This document shows positions 8,618 through 16,343 of a stretch of DNA of 64,000 nucleotides, piece by piece. Source of the DNA: Solitalea longa (GTDB taxonomy: Bacteria; Bacteroidota; Bacteroidia; Sphingobacteriales; Sphingobacteriaceae). Under the pieces are notes generated by a model. That model had not been told where the DNA came from, made no database searches, and saw only the letters and a list, made by a program, of their open reading frames with translations. The stretch is taken from the NCBI RefSeq assembly GCF_002920915.1, contig NZ_PQVF01000011.1:308-64307 (forward strand), in the 5' to 3' direction. The position numbers and the translations under genes were made by a program. Numbering within the stretch: position 1 is the first letter of the stretch; every line of letters begins with the position of its first letter.

Positions 8618-9193
8618 ATGCTTTTACGAATAAAAAATATGGTTTGTAACCGCTGTATTAAAGTGGTTAAAGATGAATTAGAAAAAATTGGCCAAACTGT
8701 TAATTCAATAAAACTCGGAGAAGTTGAACTGGATGACACGCCAAACGAGCATGAATTAGAACGTATTAAATCACTTTTAGAAGATAACGGTTTTGAGCTT
8801 TTGGAAGATAAACAAAGTAAGCTCATTGAACTTATTAAAAATATGATCATCGAGCTGGTGCATCGTAAAGAACCTGTAAATCTGCAAATAAATCTTTCCG
8901 ATTACTTATCATCCACACTTAACGTCGATTACAGTTATTTAAGTAATCTGTTCTCTTCATTTGAAGGTATTACCATTGAGAAATACCTGATCTTACAACG
9001 CATTGAAAAAGCCAAAGAGTTAATTTTCTATGATGAATTAACGCTAAGTGAAATTGCTTACCAGCTTGGCTACAGCAGTGTGGCTCATCTTTCCTCTCAA
9101 TTCAAAAAAACAACAGGACTAACCCCGAGTGAATTCAAAAAACTAAGAGATTCCAATAGAAAAGCGTTGGATAAAGTTGGTGGTCAGCAGTAG
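8618..9193 (+). CDS. AraC-family regulator with CxxC (HMA-like) N-terminus
   Basis: Predicted metal-responsive activator of 191 residues. Residues 1-65 resemble a heavy-metal-associated domain: RIKNMVCNRCIKVV carries CxxC where HMA domains bind Cu(I), followed by a segment with the beta-alpha-beta rhythm of HMA. Residues 85-180 form an AraC DNA-binding domain with two helix-turn-helix units (LSEIAYQLGYSSVAHLSSQFKK, quoted in two parts LSEIAYQLGYSS and VAHLSSQFKKTTG, and TPSEFKKLR at the end). It directly precedes copA, and a 21-bp tandem repeat that could be its binding site lies between them. Copper sensing through the CxxC is inferred. Confidence 0.88.
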   Translation: MLLRIKNMVCNRCIKVVKDELEKIGQTVNSIKLGEVELDDTPNEHELERIKSLLEDNGFELLEDKQSKLIELIKNMIIELVHRKEPVNLQINLSDYLSSTLNVDYSYLSNLFSSFEGITIEKYLILQRIEKAKELIFYDELTLSEIAYQLGYSSVAHLSSQFKKTTGLTPSEFKKLRDSNRKALDKVGGQQ

Positions 9194-9230
9194 GCTGTAT
9201 TCTGTCGGCAGTAACTGGTATGTACTATAA

Positions 9231-9290
9231 CTGTAGACTGGGGACTTAGAATTGGGGACTGTCGACTGGAGACTGTCGACCGGAGACTGT
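9231..9290 (+). repeat. Short direct repeats (GACTGGGGACT / GGAGACTGTCGAC family)
   Basis: Between the AraC gene and copA there are several imperfect copies of a 13-15-bp unit: GACTGGGGACT, TTGGGGACTGTCGACT, GGAGACTGTCGACC and GGAGACTGTGGG. They encode nothing and end just before the candidate operators. They resemble other short repeat families at gene junctions of this window. Confidence 0.6.
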
Positions 9291-9300
9291 GGGTCTCATC

Positions 9301-9342
9301 CAAAATCATATAAACTTCTCCCAAAATTGTATAAAGCTTTGC
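9301..9342 (+). promoter_or_regulatory. copA: Tandem 21-bp direct repeat, candidate AraC-type operator of copA
   Basis: CAAAATCATATAAACTTCTCC (9301-9321, shown as its two halves CAAAATCATATAAA and CTTCTCC) is followed head-to-tail by a similar unit at 9322-9342 (CAAAATTGTATAAA then GCTTTGC). About 15 of 21 positions agree, with two invariant blocks, CAAAAT and TATAAA. A 21-bp period is two helical turns, the spacing at which AraC proteins bind paired half-sites. A -7-like TAGCTTTG follows at 9357-9364, 24 bp before the copA ATG. Confidence 0.55.
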
Positions 9343-9387
9343 ATGAGGTTGTGAGGTAGCTTTGTTCTATTACAAACTACATAGCTT

Positions 9388-11616
9388 ATGCAAATCGATA
9401 ATAGATCAAACGAACTTCTCAAAAAGGTATTTCCGGTTGAAGGAATGAGTTGCGCTTCCTGTGCCGTGAGCGTAGAAAGTATGCTTAACAATACTCCTGG
9501 AGTAGTAAAAGCTGAAGTAAATTTTGCTGCAAATTCGGTAGCTGTTGAATACAATGCTCATTTAATTTCCCCAGAGGTACTCAAGAAATCAGTACAATCA
9601 ATCGGTTATGATCTTTTTATTGAAGACAATGCCAAAGAAGAGCAGGCAGAACTGCAGCATTTGAAATATCAACAGCTTAAAAAGAATACCATTTGGGCAG
9701 GCATATTAACATTACCGGTTGTTGTAATCGGAATGTTCTTTATGCATTGGCCTCCGGGAAACTGGATTATGATGGTTTTAACCGGAATTATTTTGTTTGT
9801 TTTTGGCAATCAATTCTTTATCAATGCTTTTAAACAGGCTAAACACGGCAGTGCTAACATGGATACACTGGTAGCTTTAAGTAGCGGGATAGCCTTTATT
9901 TTCAGTGCTATCAATACATTTTTCCCACATTTAATGCACCGTCCAGGCCAGCATACTCCAATTTATTTCGAATCGGCAGCAGTGGTGGTTACTTTCATTC
10001 TATTAGGCCGATTGTTGGAAGAACGCTCAAAGTCCAAAACTTCATCAGCAATAAAAAAATTGATGGGTCTGCAAGCTAAAACCGTTACCATAGATGATAA
10101 TGGAACGGAGCGTGTGGTCGACATTGAAAACGTTCATCCCAATCAGATCATCATTGTTAAACCGGGCGAAAAGATTGCCGTTGACGGAACGGTTATAACC
10201 GGCACCTCTTATGTGAACGAAAGCTCCATTACAGGTGAATCAGTACCTGTCAGCAAAAACCAAGGGGATAAAGTTTTTGCCGGAACCATAAATCAACAAG
10301 GAAGTTTCAAGTTTAAAGCCGAAAAAATAGGTAAAGAAACATTACTCGGACAAATCATCAAACATGTTGAAGATACCATGGGTAGCAAGGCACCTGTTCA
10401 AAAATTAGTTGACAAAATCTCCGGCATTTTTGTTCCAATTGTGCTACTTATTGCCATTACTTCATTTACCGCCTGGATGGTTTTGGGGACCGATGATCAA
10501 TGGTACCATGCAATTACAGCATTAGTTGCGGTATTGGCCATAGCTTGTCCTTGTGCCTTAGGCTTAGCCACTCCTACGGCATTAATGGTTGGCGTTGGAA
10601 AGGGAGCCGAAAACGGCATTTTAGTAAAAGACGCTGAAAGCCTGGAAATCGCCCGAAAAGTTAATGCAGTTGTCCTCGACAAAACCGGAACGATTACGCA
10701 AGGAACTCCGACAGTGACAGATTTTATTTGGCTGGAAAAGGATTTTGAAAAATATGCGCCCTTAATCCTTGGTATTGAACAGCGATCGGAACACCCGCTT
10801 GGGCAATCGATCGTAAGTTATCTCAAATCTCAGGAGATCATCAGTACAGAACCTACTGATTTTGAAAACATTTCGGGCAAAGGGTTGAAAGCGAAGTTCG
10901 ATAACAAAGTAATATTGGTAGGAAATAGAGCCTTACTACAAGCCTTTAATGCTCCTCTTTCAGAAGATATTGCTCATCAAGCCCATCAGTTACAACAACA
11001 GACTAAAACAGTTTCATTTATCGCTGTTGATCAGGAACTGATTGCCATTATAGCCATTGCCGATAAAATAAAAGCCGGATCAAAAGAAGCCATCAATGAA
11101 CTTCAATCAGCGGGTATTGAGGTTTATATGTTAACAGGTGATACTTTTGAAACGGCCCAGGCAGTAGCACAACAAACCGGAATTACCCATATAATAGCCG
11201 GATTATTGCCCACCGACAAGGCTGCTTTTGTAAAACAGCTACAAAAAGAAGGCAAAGTAGTGGCCATGTCGGGAGATGGAATTAACGACTCGCCGGCTTT
11301 AGCACAGGCCGATTTAAGTATAGCTATGGGCAAAGGATCTGACATTGCCATGGATGTAGCCAAAATGACCCTGACCTCATCCGACTTAAGGCAGATTCCA
11401 AAAGCTTTACGTTTGTCAAGTTTTACCGTAAAAACTATTCGTCAAAACTTGTTTTGGGCATTTATTTACAATCTTATAGGCATTCCATTGGCAGCGGGCT
11501 TGTTCTACCCAATTTTCGGATGGCAATTGAACCCAATGTTTGCCGGAGCCGCCATGGCGCTAAGCTCAGTTTCAGTAGTAACAAACAGCTTAAGGTTACA
11601 ACGAAAAAAAATATAA
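9388..11616 (+). CDS. copA: Copper-translocating P1B-type ATPase
   Basis: Inner-membrane Cu(I) exporter of 742 residues. One N-terminal HMA domain carries GMSCASC (CxxC at residues 22-25). Paired transmembrane helices precede the actuator domain (TGES), the CPC metal-binding motif in ACPCALGLATP lies near residue 387, the phosphorylation site DKTGTIT is near 431, the HP of SEHPLGQSI is the P1B nucleotide-binding histidine, and the hinge is MSGDGINDSPAL. CPC plus the N-terminal CxxC indicates Cu+/Ag+ rather than Zn/Cd. Regulator upstream and chaperone downstream support copper detoxification. Confidence 0.96.
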   Translation: MQIDNRSNELLKKVFPVEGMSCASCAVSVESMLNNTPGVVKAEVNFAANSVAVEYNAHLISPEVLKKSVQSIGYDLFIEDNAKEEQAELQHLKYQQLKKNTIWAGILTLPVVVIGMFFMHWPPGNWIMMVLTGIILFVFGNQFFINAFKQAKHGSANMDTLVALSSGIAFIFSAINTFFPHLMHRPGQHTPIYFESAAVVVTFILLGRLLEERSKSKTSSAIKKLMGLQAKTVTIDDNGTERVVDIENVHPNQIIIVKPGEKIAVDGTVITGTSYVNESSITGESVPVSKNQGDKVFAGTINQQGSFKFKAEKIGKETLLGQIIKHVEDTMGSKAPVQKLVDKISGIFVPIVLLIAITSFTAWMVLGTDDQWYHAITALVAVLAIACPCALGLATPTALMVGVGKGAENGILVKDAESLEIARKVNAVVLDKTGTITQGTPTVTDFIWLEKDFEKYAPLILGIEQRSEHPLGQSIVSYLKSQEIISTEPTDFENISGKGLKAKFDNKVILVGNRALLQAFNAPLSEDIAHQAHQLQQQTKTVSFIAVDQELIAIIAIADKIKAGSKEAINELQSAGIEVYMLTGDTFETAQAVAQQTGITHIIAGLLPTDKAAFVKQLQKEGKVVAMSGDGINDSPALAQADLSIAMGKGSDIAMDVAKMTLTSSDLRQIPKALRLSSFTVKTIRQNLFWAFIYNLIGIPLAAGLFYPIFGWQLNPMFAGAAMALSSVSVVTNSLRLQRKKI

Positions 11617-11640
11617 CGATTTAGTATTTACGATTTTTCA

Positions 11641-11690
11641 TCGATCATTCGTAAATCTAAAATCATCAATCTAAAATTAAATAGTTCACC
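11641..11690 (+). repeat. Junction repeat GTAAATCTAAAATC/CAATCTAAAATT
   Basis: The gap between copA and the HMA gene contains GTAAATCTAAAATCATC followed by AATCTAAAATTAAA. A matching element, CAATCTAAAATCGTC then AATCTAAAATCAATAG, sits at 47099-47129 before an ABC permease gene. It is non-coding and looks like a dispersed short repeat. Confidence 0.55.
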
Positions 11691-11705
11691 ATTAACAATT
11701 CAATT

Positions 11706-11912
11706 ATGTTACTGAAATTCAAAACAAACATCAAATGTACCGGATGCATCGCTACTATAACACCTGAGTTAAACGGATTAAAAGAAGTTAAACACTGGGA
11801 AGTAGATTTAGCTAGCACCGATAAAGTGCTCACTGTTGAAGGAGAAAATATTCAGTCTTCACAAGTGAAAGATGCTTTGAAATCTGTTGGTTACCAAGCT
11901 GAGGAGATTTAA
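11706..11912 (+). CDS. Heavy-metal-associated (HMA) domain protein, copper chaperone-like
   Basis: A 68-residue single HMA domain. NIKCTGCIATITPEL holds the CxxC that would bind Cu(I), and the rest shows the beta-alpha-beta-beta-alpha-beta order ending in the usual ALKSVGYQAEEI. It lies 89 bp after copA, which suggests it delivers copper to the ATPase or buffers cytoplasmic copper, like CopZ. The glycine-methionine usually preceding CxxC is replaced by NIK, a common variant in Bacteroidota. Confidence 0.88.
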   Translation: MLLKFKTNIKCTGCIATITPELNGLKEVKHWEVDLASTDKVLTVEGENIQSSQVKDALKSVGYQAEEI

Positions 11913-11915
11913 ATA

Positions 11916-11946
11916 ATACGTACAAAAATTTAAATTTTACACGTAT
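11916..11946. promoter_or_regulatory. Palindromic operator candidate of the PIN toxin-antitoxin pair
   Basis: ATACGT (11916-11921) and ACGTAT (11941-11946) form the ends of a 31-bp imperfect palindrome with an AAATTTAAATTT centre. It sits immediately before the antitoxin ATG at 11957. Antitoxins of this kind usually bind such palindromes to repress their own operon, so this is a likely autoregulatory site; binding is inferred. Confidence 0.5.
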
Positions 11947-11956
11947 ATTTATTAGC

Positions 11957-12208
11957 ATGGATAGCAAACTCACCCTTTCAATTAAGAAGGAGATCATAGA
12001 AAAAGCGAAGCAATACGCCAAGCTTCAGAATACTTCTGTATCGAAGTTGATTGAAAATTATTTAAGCAAAGTTTCGGCTGATTCTAAAGATTTAAGTTCA
12101 GAAGCTCTCTCTCCTTTGGTTAAAGAATTGTCGGGAGTATTGAAACTTTCTCCTGAGTTTGACCTTAAAAAAGACTATGGTAATTATCTGGAAGATAAAT
12201 ACAGGTAA
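11957..12208 (+). CDS. Antitoxin-like protein (DUF6364/ribbon-helix-helix type)
   Basis: An 83-residue protein. The N-terminal MDSKLTLSIKKEIIEKAKQYA and TSVSKLIENYL (residues about 1-37) form a ribbon-helix-helix pattern with a basic strand for DNA contact. The C-terminal half, rich in acidic residues and ending in GNYLEDKYR, should wrap the toxin. Its stop overlaps the toxin start by one base (TAATG at 12206-12210). That layout and the PIN partner identify it as the antitoxin of a VapBC-like pair. Family assignment to DUF6364 is by resemblance only. Confidence 0.8.
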   Translation: MDSKLTLSIKKEIIEKAKQYAKLQNTSVSKLIENYLSKVSADSKDLSSEALSPLVKELSGVLKLSPEFDLKKDYGNYLEDKYR

Positions 12209-12618
12209 TGGAGAGAATATTTATCGATACAGATATTGCTCTTGACTTATTGGCTAAACGAGAAGGATTTTACGAGTATGCAGCAAAGCTTTTCACTAAG
12301 TCAGACAAAGGGGAGATTACGTTATATATCTCCTCACTTTCTATTAACAATTTAAATTATTTGCTGACTAAACAACATGGACAAGTTGAAGGTCGTCGAA
12401 TACTCAATAATTTCAGGTTATTGCTGAACATATTAAGTGTTGATGAAAAGATAATTGATTTGGCGCTCAATTCTTTGTTTTCAGATTTCGAAGATGCGAT
12501 TCAATATTTTACAGCTATTGAAAACAATATTCATCTTTTAATAACACGAAATTTAAAGGATTATAAAAATGCTCAAATTACAGTAATGACTGCTGAAATG
12601 TATTTAAAGCTCCAGTAA
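12208..12618 (+). CDS. PIN-domain ribonuclease toxin
   Basis: A VapC-like toxin of 136 residues expected to cut RNA with Mg2+. Acidic residues of the PIN active site are at FIDTDIALDLL (N-terminus), in DFEDAIQYFTA (about residue 91) and near ITRNLKDYK (about 112), the usual fourth position. It is translated with the antitoxin through a one-base overlap. The pair sits inside the copper island, between the HMA chaperone and the HYC/CC/PP gene. It may stabilise the island or be an unrelated insertion. Confidence 0.88.
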   Translation: MERIFIDTDIALDLLAKREGFYEYAAKLFTKSDKGEITLYISSLSINNLNYLLTKQHGQVEGRRILNNFRLLLNILSVDEKIIDLALNSLFSDFEDAIQYFTAIENNIHLLITRNLKDYKNAQITVMTAEMYLKLQ

Positions 12619-12690
12619 TTAATCTGATAGGCTTTATTGTTACATTAATTTATTAAGAGATCTGAAAAGAAAAATCATATTTTTGTTATA

Positions 12691-13077
12691 ATGACAAAAC
12701 GTTTGCTCATATTGTGTTTTACATTTTTCTTCCTGCTGATGAATGCAGGAGTGCCAGTGTATGCACATTACTGTGGCAAAGTGTTAACCTCTACAGATTT
12801 TCATTTGACAAAAAAATGCAGTTGCACGAAGTCGGGTGAAGAACCTATGAAAGATTGCTGTAAAGACGAAGCCAAAGTAATAAAGGTTCAGGATGACTTT
12901 TTAAAGTCACAGCATCAACTTAAAATCCCTGTTTTAAGCATTCATTTTGCACTTTCCTACGTAGCGGTGTTTCTGCATGCTCCTATTGAGATTGAAAAAG
13001 TATCATTTAGCGCAGATACTTCTCCCCCTGATTTACCCGTCGAACGGTTTATCTTACATCAAAATTTCAGAATTTAG
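12691..13077 (+). CDS. HYC/CC/PP-type small exported protein
   Basis: A 128-residue protein with a signal peptide (LLILCFTFFFLLMNAGVPVYA), then AHYCGKVLTS, a cysteine cluster (KKCSCTKSG and KDCCKDEAKVI) and DTSPPDLP near the end. These HYC, CC and PP motifs define a small family seen next to heavy-metal efflux genes in Bacteroidota. A hydrophobic segment (HFALSYVAVFLHAP) may anchor it. The cysteines and histidine suggest periplasmic binding of copper; this is inference from composition and position just before the cusA gene. Confidence 0.75.
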   Translation: MTKRLLILCFTFFFLLMNAGVPVYAHYCGKVLTSTDFHLTKKCSCTKSGEEPMKDCCKDEAKVIKVQDDFLKSQHQLKIPVLSIHFALSYVAVFLHAPIEIEKVSFSADTSPPDLPVERFILHQNFRI

Positions 13078-13093
13078 TTCTATTTCCACGCGA

Positions 13094-13114
13094 AGCAATT
13101 AGTTCTTAATTGCT
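13094..13114 (+). other. Small hairpin before cusA
   Basis: AGCAATTA (13094-13101) pairs with TAATTGCT (13107-13114) around a 5-nt loop. There is no T tract, so it is not a standard terminator. The 106-bp gap between the HYC/CC/PP gene and cusA is otherwise AT-rich low-complexity DNA. Confidence 0.3.
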
Positions 13115-13183
13115 CGATGACTTTCATAAATTGCATAGAAAGTCTATCAAATTTTCAATTTCTCAAATTTTCAAATTGATCAC

Positions 13184-14458
13184 ATGATCTCTAACCTTAT
13201 TTCCTGGTCGCTCAGAAATCGGTTCATTGTAATTGTTGGAGTAATTGCCTTAAGTATTTGGGGATTTTACTCAATGCAGCAGACACCGATCGATGCAATA
13301 CCCGATTTATCGGAAAACCAGGTGATCGTTTATACGGAGTGGATGGGCAGAAGTCCTCAAATTATGGAAGACCAGGTAACGTTTCCATTGGTTACCAATC
13401 TCCAGGGGCTTCCAAAAGTTAAAGACGTAAGGGCTGCTTCGATGTTTGGAATGAGTTTTATCTATGTAATTTTTGAAGACAACGTAGATATCTATTGGGC
13501 CCGAACCCGCGTAATGGAACGGCTCAACTCAGCACAACGCTCATTGCCCGAAGGCGTAACTCCTACCCTTGGCCCCGATGGAACCGGTGTTGGACATATT
13601 TTTTGGTATACCTTGGATGCTCCCGGATATGATCTTGGCGAGCTTAGAGCTTTGCAGGACTGGTATGTAAAATTTGCCCTTCAAAATGTTCAGGGAGTAA
13701 GTGAAGTGGCATCTTATGGAGGCTTTCAAAAGCAATATCAGATATCCATTGATCCAAATAGGATCAACTATTACCAATTGAGTTTAATGGATGTTTTAAA
13801 CACCGTTAAGAATAACAATAATGATGTAGGCGGAAGGATTTTTGAGATGAACGGCACAGGTTATATCGTACGTGGGTTGGGCTACATTCAATCAATTGCC
13901 GATATCGAAAACATGACCATTGCCACTAAAAACTCTATTCCTATTCGTGTTAAGGATATCGGCACTGTTCAAATGGGTGGTGAGGCCCGCTTGGGCATTA
14001 CCGAAGAAAATGGAACTGGAGAAGTAGTTGGCGGTATTGTGGTAATGCGTTACGGAGAAAATGCCGATGCGGTGATTAAAAATGTGAAAGAGAAAATGAA
14101 GGAGGTCGAAAAAGGTCTTCCAAAGGGTGTAAAATTTAAAATAGCTTACGATAGAAGTGAGTTAATCGAATCGTCAATTAACAGCTTAAAAAACACCATG
14201 ACTGAGGAGATCATCCTGGTATGTATTATCATCATTATTTTCCTGTTCCATTTCAGCAGCTCTCTGGTCGTGATGCTTAATATCCCGATAGCTATTTTAT
14301 TAGGTTTTATTGCCATTAAAAATTTCGGTATTACTTCAAACATTATGTCGTTAAGCGGAATCGCTATCGCTATAGGGGTAATTGTAGACGATGGAATTGT
14401 AATGGTTGAAAATGCTTACCGCCATTTAACAGAGGAAGGAGATGATAACCATGCGTGA
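13184..14458 (+). CDS. cusA: CusA/CzcA-type heavy-metal RND pump, N-terminal part (split gene)
   Basis: First 424 residues of a CusA/CzcA-type inner-membrane proton/metal antiporter. TM1 (NRFIVIVGVIALSIWGFY), the porter subdomains with YTEWMGRSPQIMEDQVTFPL, and TM2-TM4 (IILVCIIIIIFLFHF, VVMLNIPIAILLGFIAI, IAIAIGVIVDDGIVMVENAY) are intact. The ORF stops (TGA at 14456) in the short cytoplasmic linker after TM4. The rest of the pump follows in the +1 frame from 14442. Together the halves give about 1055 residues, the normal size. The VDDGIVMVEN motif carries the expected proton-relay aspartates. Confidence 0.9.
   Translation: MISNLISWSLRNRFIVIVGVIALSIWGFYSMQQTPIDAIPDLSENQVIVYTEWMGRSPQIMEDQVTFPLVTNLQGLPKVKDVRAASMFGMSFIYVIFEDNVDIYWARTRVMERLNSAQRSLPEGVTPTLGPDGTGVGHIFWYTLDAPGYDLGELRALQDWYVKFALQNVQGVSEVASYGGFQKQYQISIDPNRINYYQLSLMDVLNTVKNNNNDVGGRIFEMNGTGYIVRGLGYIQSIADIENMTIATKNSIPIRVKDIGTVQMGGEARLGITEENGTGEVVGGIVVMRYGENADAVIKNVKEKMKEVEKGLPKGVKFKIAYDRSELIESSINSLKNTMTEEIILVCIIIIIFLFHFSSSLVVMLNIPIAILLGFIAIKNFGITSNIMSLSGIAIAIGVIVDDGIVMVENAYRHLTEEGDDNHA
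14433..14453 (+). promoter_or_regulatory. Shine-Dalgarno-like site at the cusA split
   Basis: AGGAAGGAG (14433-14441) abuts ATG 14442 and stands 9 nt before the in-frame ATG 14451. Such sites are rare before other genes in this window but recur in this operon, which favours real translation restart here. Confidence 0.55.
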
Positions 14459-16343
14459 TCCACGAAAACTTACCAATGAGCAGCGGATCGCTATCATTGA
14501 AAAATCCGCCAAACAGGTTGGCAAACCCGTTGTTTATTCAACCTTCATCATTATAATTTCATTTTTGCCCGTATTCTTATTGACTGGCCAGGAAGGTAAA
14601 TTATTTCATCCACTGGCCTGGACCAAAACATTGGTGATGCTAGCGTCGGTTATTTTGGCTATCACGTTTGTACCAGTAATGATGTCGTTTTTCTTAAAAG
14701 GAAAAATGCGTCCTGAAAGTCAAAACCCTATCAGCAATTTCTTCAACCGCATTTATGAACCCATTTTAAAATGGTGTCTTGAATGGAAGAAAACAGTTTT
14801 GGGAATTAACATACTGGCACTGATCATTTCAATCCCTATGATAATGGGCTTAGGCCGAGAGTTTATGCCGCCATTAGACGAAGGCTCCCTCCTATTTATG
14901 CCTGTAACATTGCCTGATGTTTCCAATGCAGAAGCAAAGCGAATTTTACAGATCCAGGATAAGATCATTCTATCGGTGCCGGAAGTAAAACACGTATTGG
15001 GCAAGGCCGGAAGAGCCAGCACAGCCACCGACAATGCGCCAATGAGCATGATCGAAAGTATTATTTTGCTTAAACCTCAAAGCGAGTGGCGCGAGGGAAA
15101 AACCAAAGATGATATTATCGCTGAACTGAACGCTAAACTCCAAATTCCAGGGGTAACCAATGGCTGGACACAACCGATCATTAACCGCATCAACATGCTT
15201 TCAACAGGCATCAGAACCGATGTTGGCGTTAAAGTGTATGGACAAAATCTCGATACGATTTACAGCATTTCCAGGGAAATTGAAAAAGCACTGAAAGACA
15301 TTGAAGGAATTACCGATCTCTACCCCGAACAGGTAACAGGCGGAAAATTCCTCGATATAAAGATCAAAATAGAAGAGTTGGGCCGGTTTGGATTGAGCAT
15401 TAACGATGTAAACATGATCGTTGAAAGCGCTCTTGGCGGTATGAACTTAACGAATACCGTAGAAGGTCGTGAACGCTTTAGTGTTAGTGTTCGTCTTGCG
15501 CAGGATTTCCGCAGCAGTATCAATGATATAAAACGTACGCTTATACAAACGCCAAACGGACCGGTGCCTTTATCATCAGTAGCAGATATTATGATAAAGG
15601 ATGGCCCTGCAATGATCAACTCGGAGAATGCCATGCTTCGCGGAACGGTTCTTTTTAATGTTCGGGGCAGAGATCTTGGAAACACAGTAAACGATGCCAT
15701 CAGTCGTTTGAACGAGACATTAACCTTGCCAAAGGGCTATTATATTGATTGGAGCGGGCAATGGGAAAATCAACTCAGGGCTACTAAAACGCTTTCCATT
15801 ATCGTTCCGATAGTACTGGTGATTATTTTCTTTATTCTCTACATGACCTACAACCAAGTTAAGGAAGCGATTATCACCATGATGAGTGTACCATTTGCTT
15901 TAATTGGAGGCGTGTTCCTGGTGTATTTCTGGGGAATAAACATTTCGGTTGCAGTGGCTGTAGGATTCATCGCCTTATTTGGAGTGGCGGTAGAAACCGG
16001 TATGCTGATGGTGGTTTATCTCGACGAAGCCATGAAACGAATGGTGAGAGAAAAAGGAGCTGCGGTATCAATTGCCGACTTGCGTCATTATGTAATTGAG
16101 GGATCGGCCAAACGCCTTCGCCCTAAATTAATGACTGTTTCGGTAACCTTGTTCGGCCTGGTTCCGATTCTCTGGAGCCATGGAACTGGCATCGACCTGA
16201 TGTTGCCAATTGCCTTGCCAATGATTGGTGGAATGATCACTTCAACCATACACGTATTGTTGGTAACGCCTATCATTTTTGAAATGACCAAAGAATATGA
16301 ATTGAAGAAGCATGGTAAAGTGGAGGTACTAAATGAAAAATAG
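14442..16343 (+). CDS. cusA: CusA/CzcA-type heavy-metal RND pump, C-terminal part (split gene)
   Basis: Remaining 633 residues of the pump: TM5 and TM6 (STFIIIISFLPVFLLTGQEGKLFHPLAWT, shown in family form LPVFLLTGQEGKLFHPLAWT), the second porter half with MPPLDEGSLLFMP and TDVGVKVYGQNLD, and TM8-TM12. It begins 17 bp before the stop of the first half. ATG 14451, preceded by AGGAAGGAG with a 9-nt gap, is a better start than ATG 14442. Either two polypeptides assemble, or the gene needs a +1 shift, or there is one extra base in the sequence. Downstream TolC starts within its last codons. Confidence 0.88.
   Translation: MITMRDPRKLTNEQRIAIIEKSAKQVGKPVVYSTFIIIISFLPVFLLTGQEGKLFHPLAWTKTLVMLASVILAITFVPVMMSFFLKGKMRPESQNPISNFFNRIYEPILKWCLEWKKTVLGINILALIISIPMIMGLGREFMPPLDEGSLLFMPVTLPDVSNAEAKRILQIQDKIILSVPEVKHVLGKAGRASTATDNAPMSMIESIILLKPQSEWREGKTKDDIIAELNAKLQIPGVTNGWTQPIINRINMLSTGIRTDVGVKVYGQNLDTIYSISREIEKALKDIEGITDLYPEQVTGGKFLDIKIKIEELGRFGLSINDVNMIVESALGGMNLTNTVEGRERFSVSVRLAQDFRSSINDIKRTLIQTPNGPVPLSSVADIMIKDGPAMINSENAMLRGTVLFNVRGRDLGNTVNDAISRLNETLTLPKGYYIDWSGQWENQLRATKTLSIIVPIVLVIIFFILYMTYNQVKEAIITMMSVPFALIGGVFLVYFWGINISVAVAVGFIALFGVAVETGMLMVVYLDEAMKRMVREKGAAVSIADLRHYVIEGSAKRLRPKLMTVSVTLFGLVPILWSHGTGIDLMLPIALPMIGGMITSTIHVLLVTPIIFEMTKEYELKKHGKVEVLNEK
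16322..16335 (+). promoter_or_regulatory. Ribosome binding site GGAGG-N6-ATG of tolC-like gene
   Basis: GGAGG (16322-16326), six bases, then ATG at 16333, inside the final codons of cusA. It supports the upstream start at 16333 although residues 2-20 look like repeat-derived sequence. Confidence 0.7.

Noticed and set aside
9500-9554. Antisense ORF over the start of copA
   Set aside because: Shadow of the HMA domain of copA; no independent promoter or conserved features.
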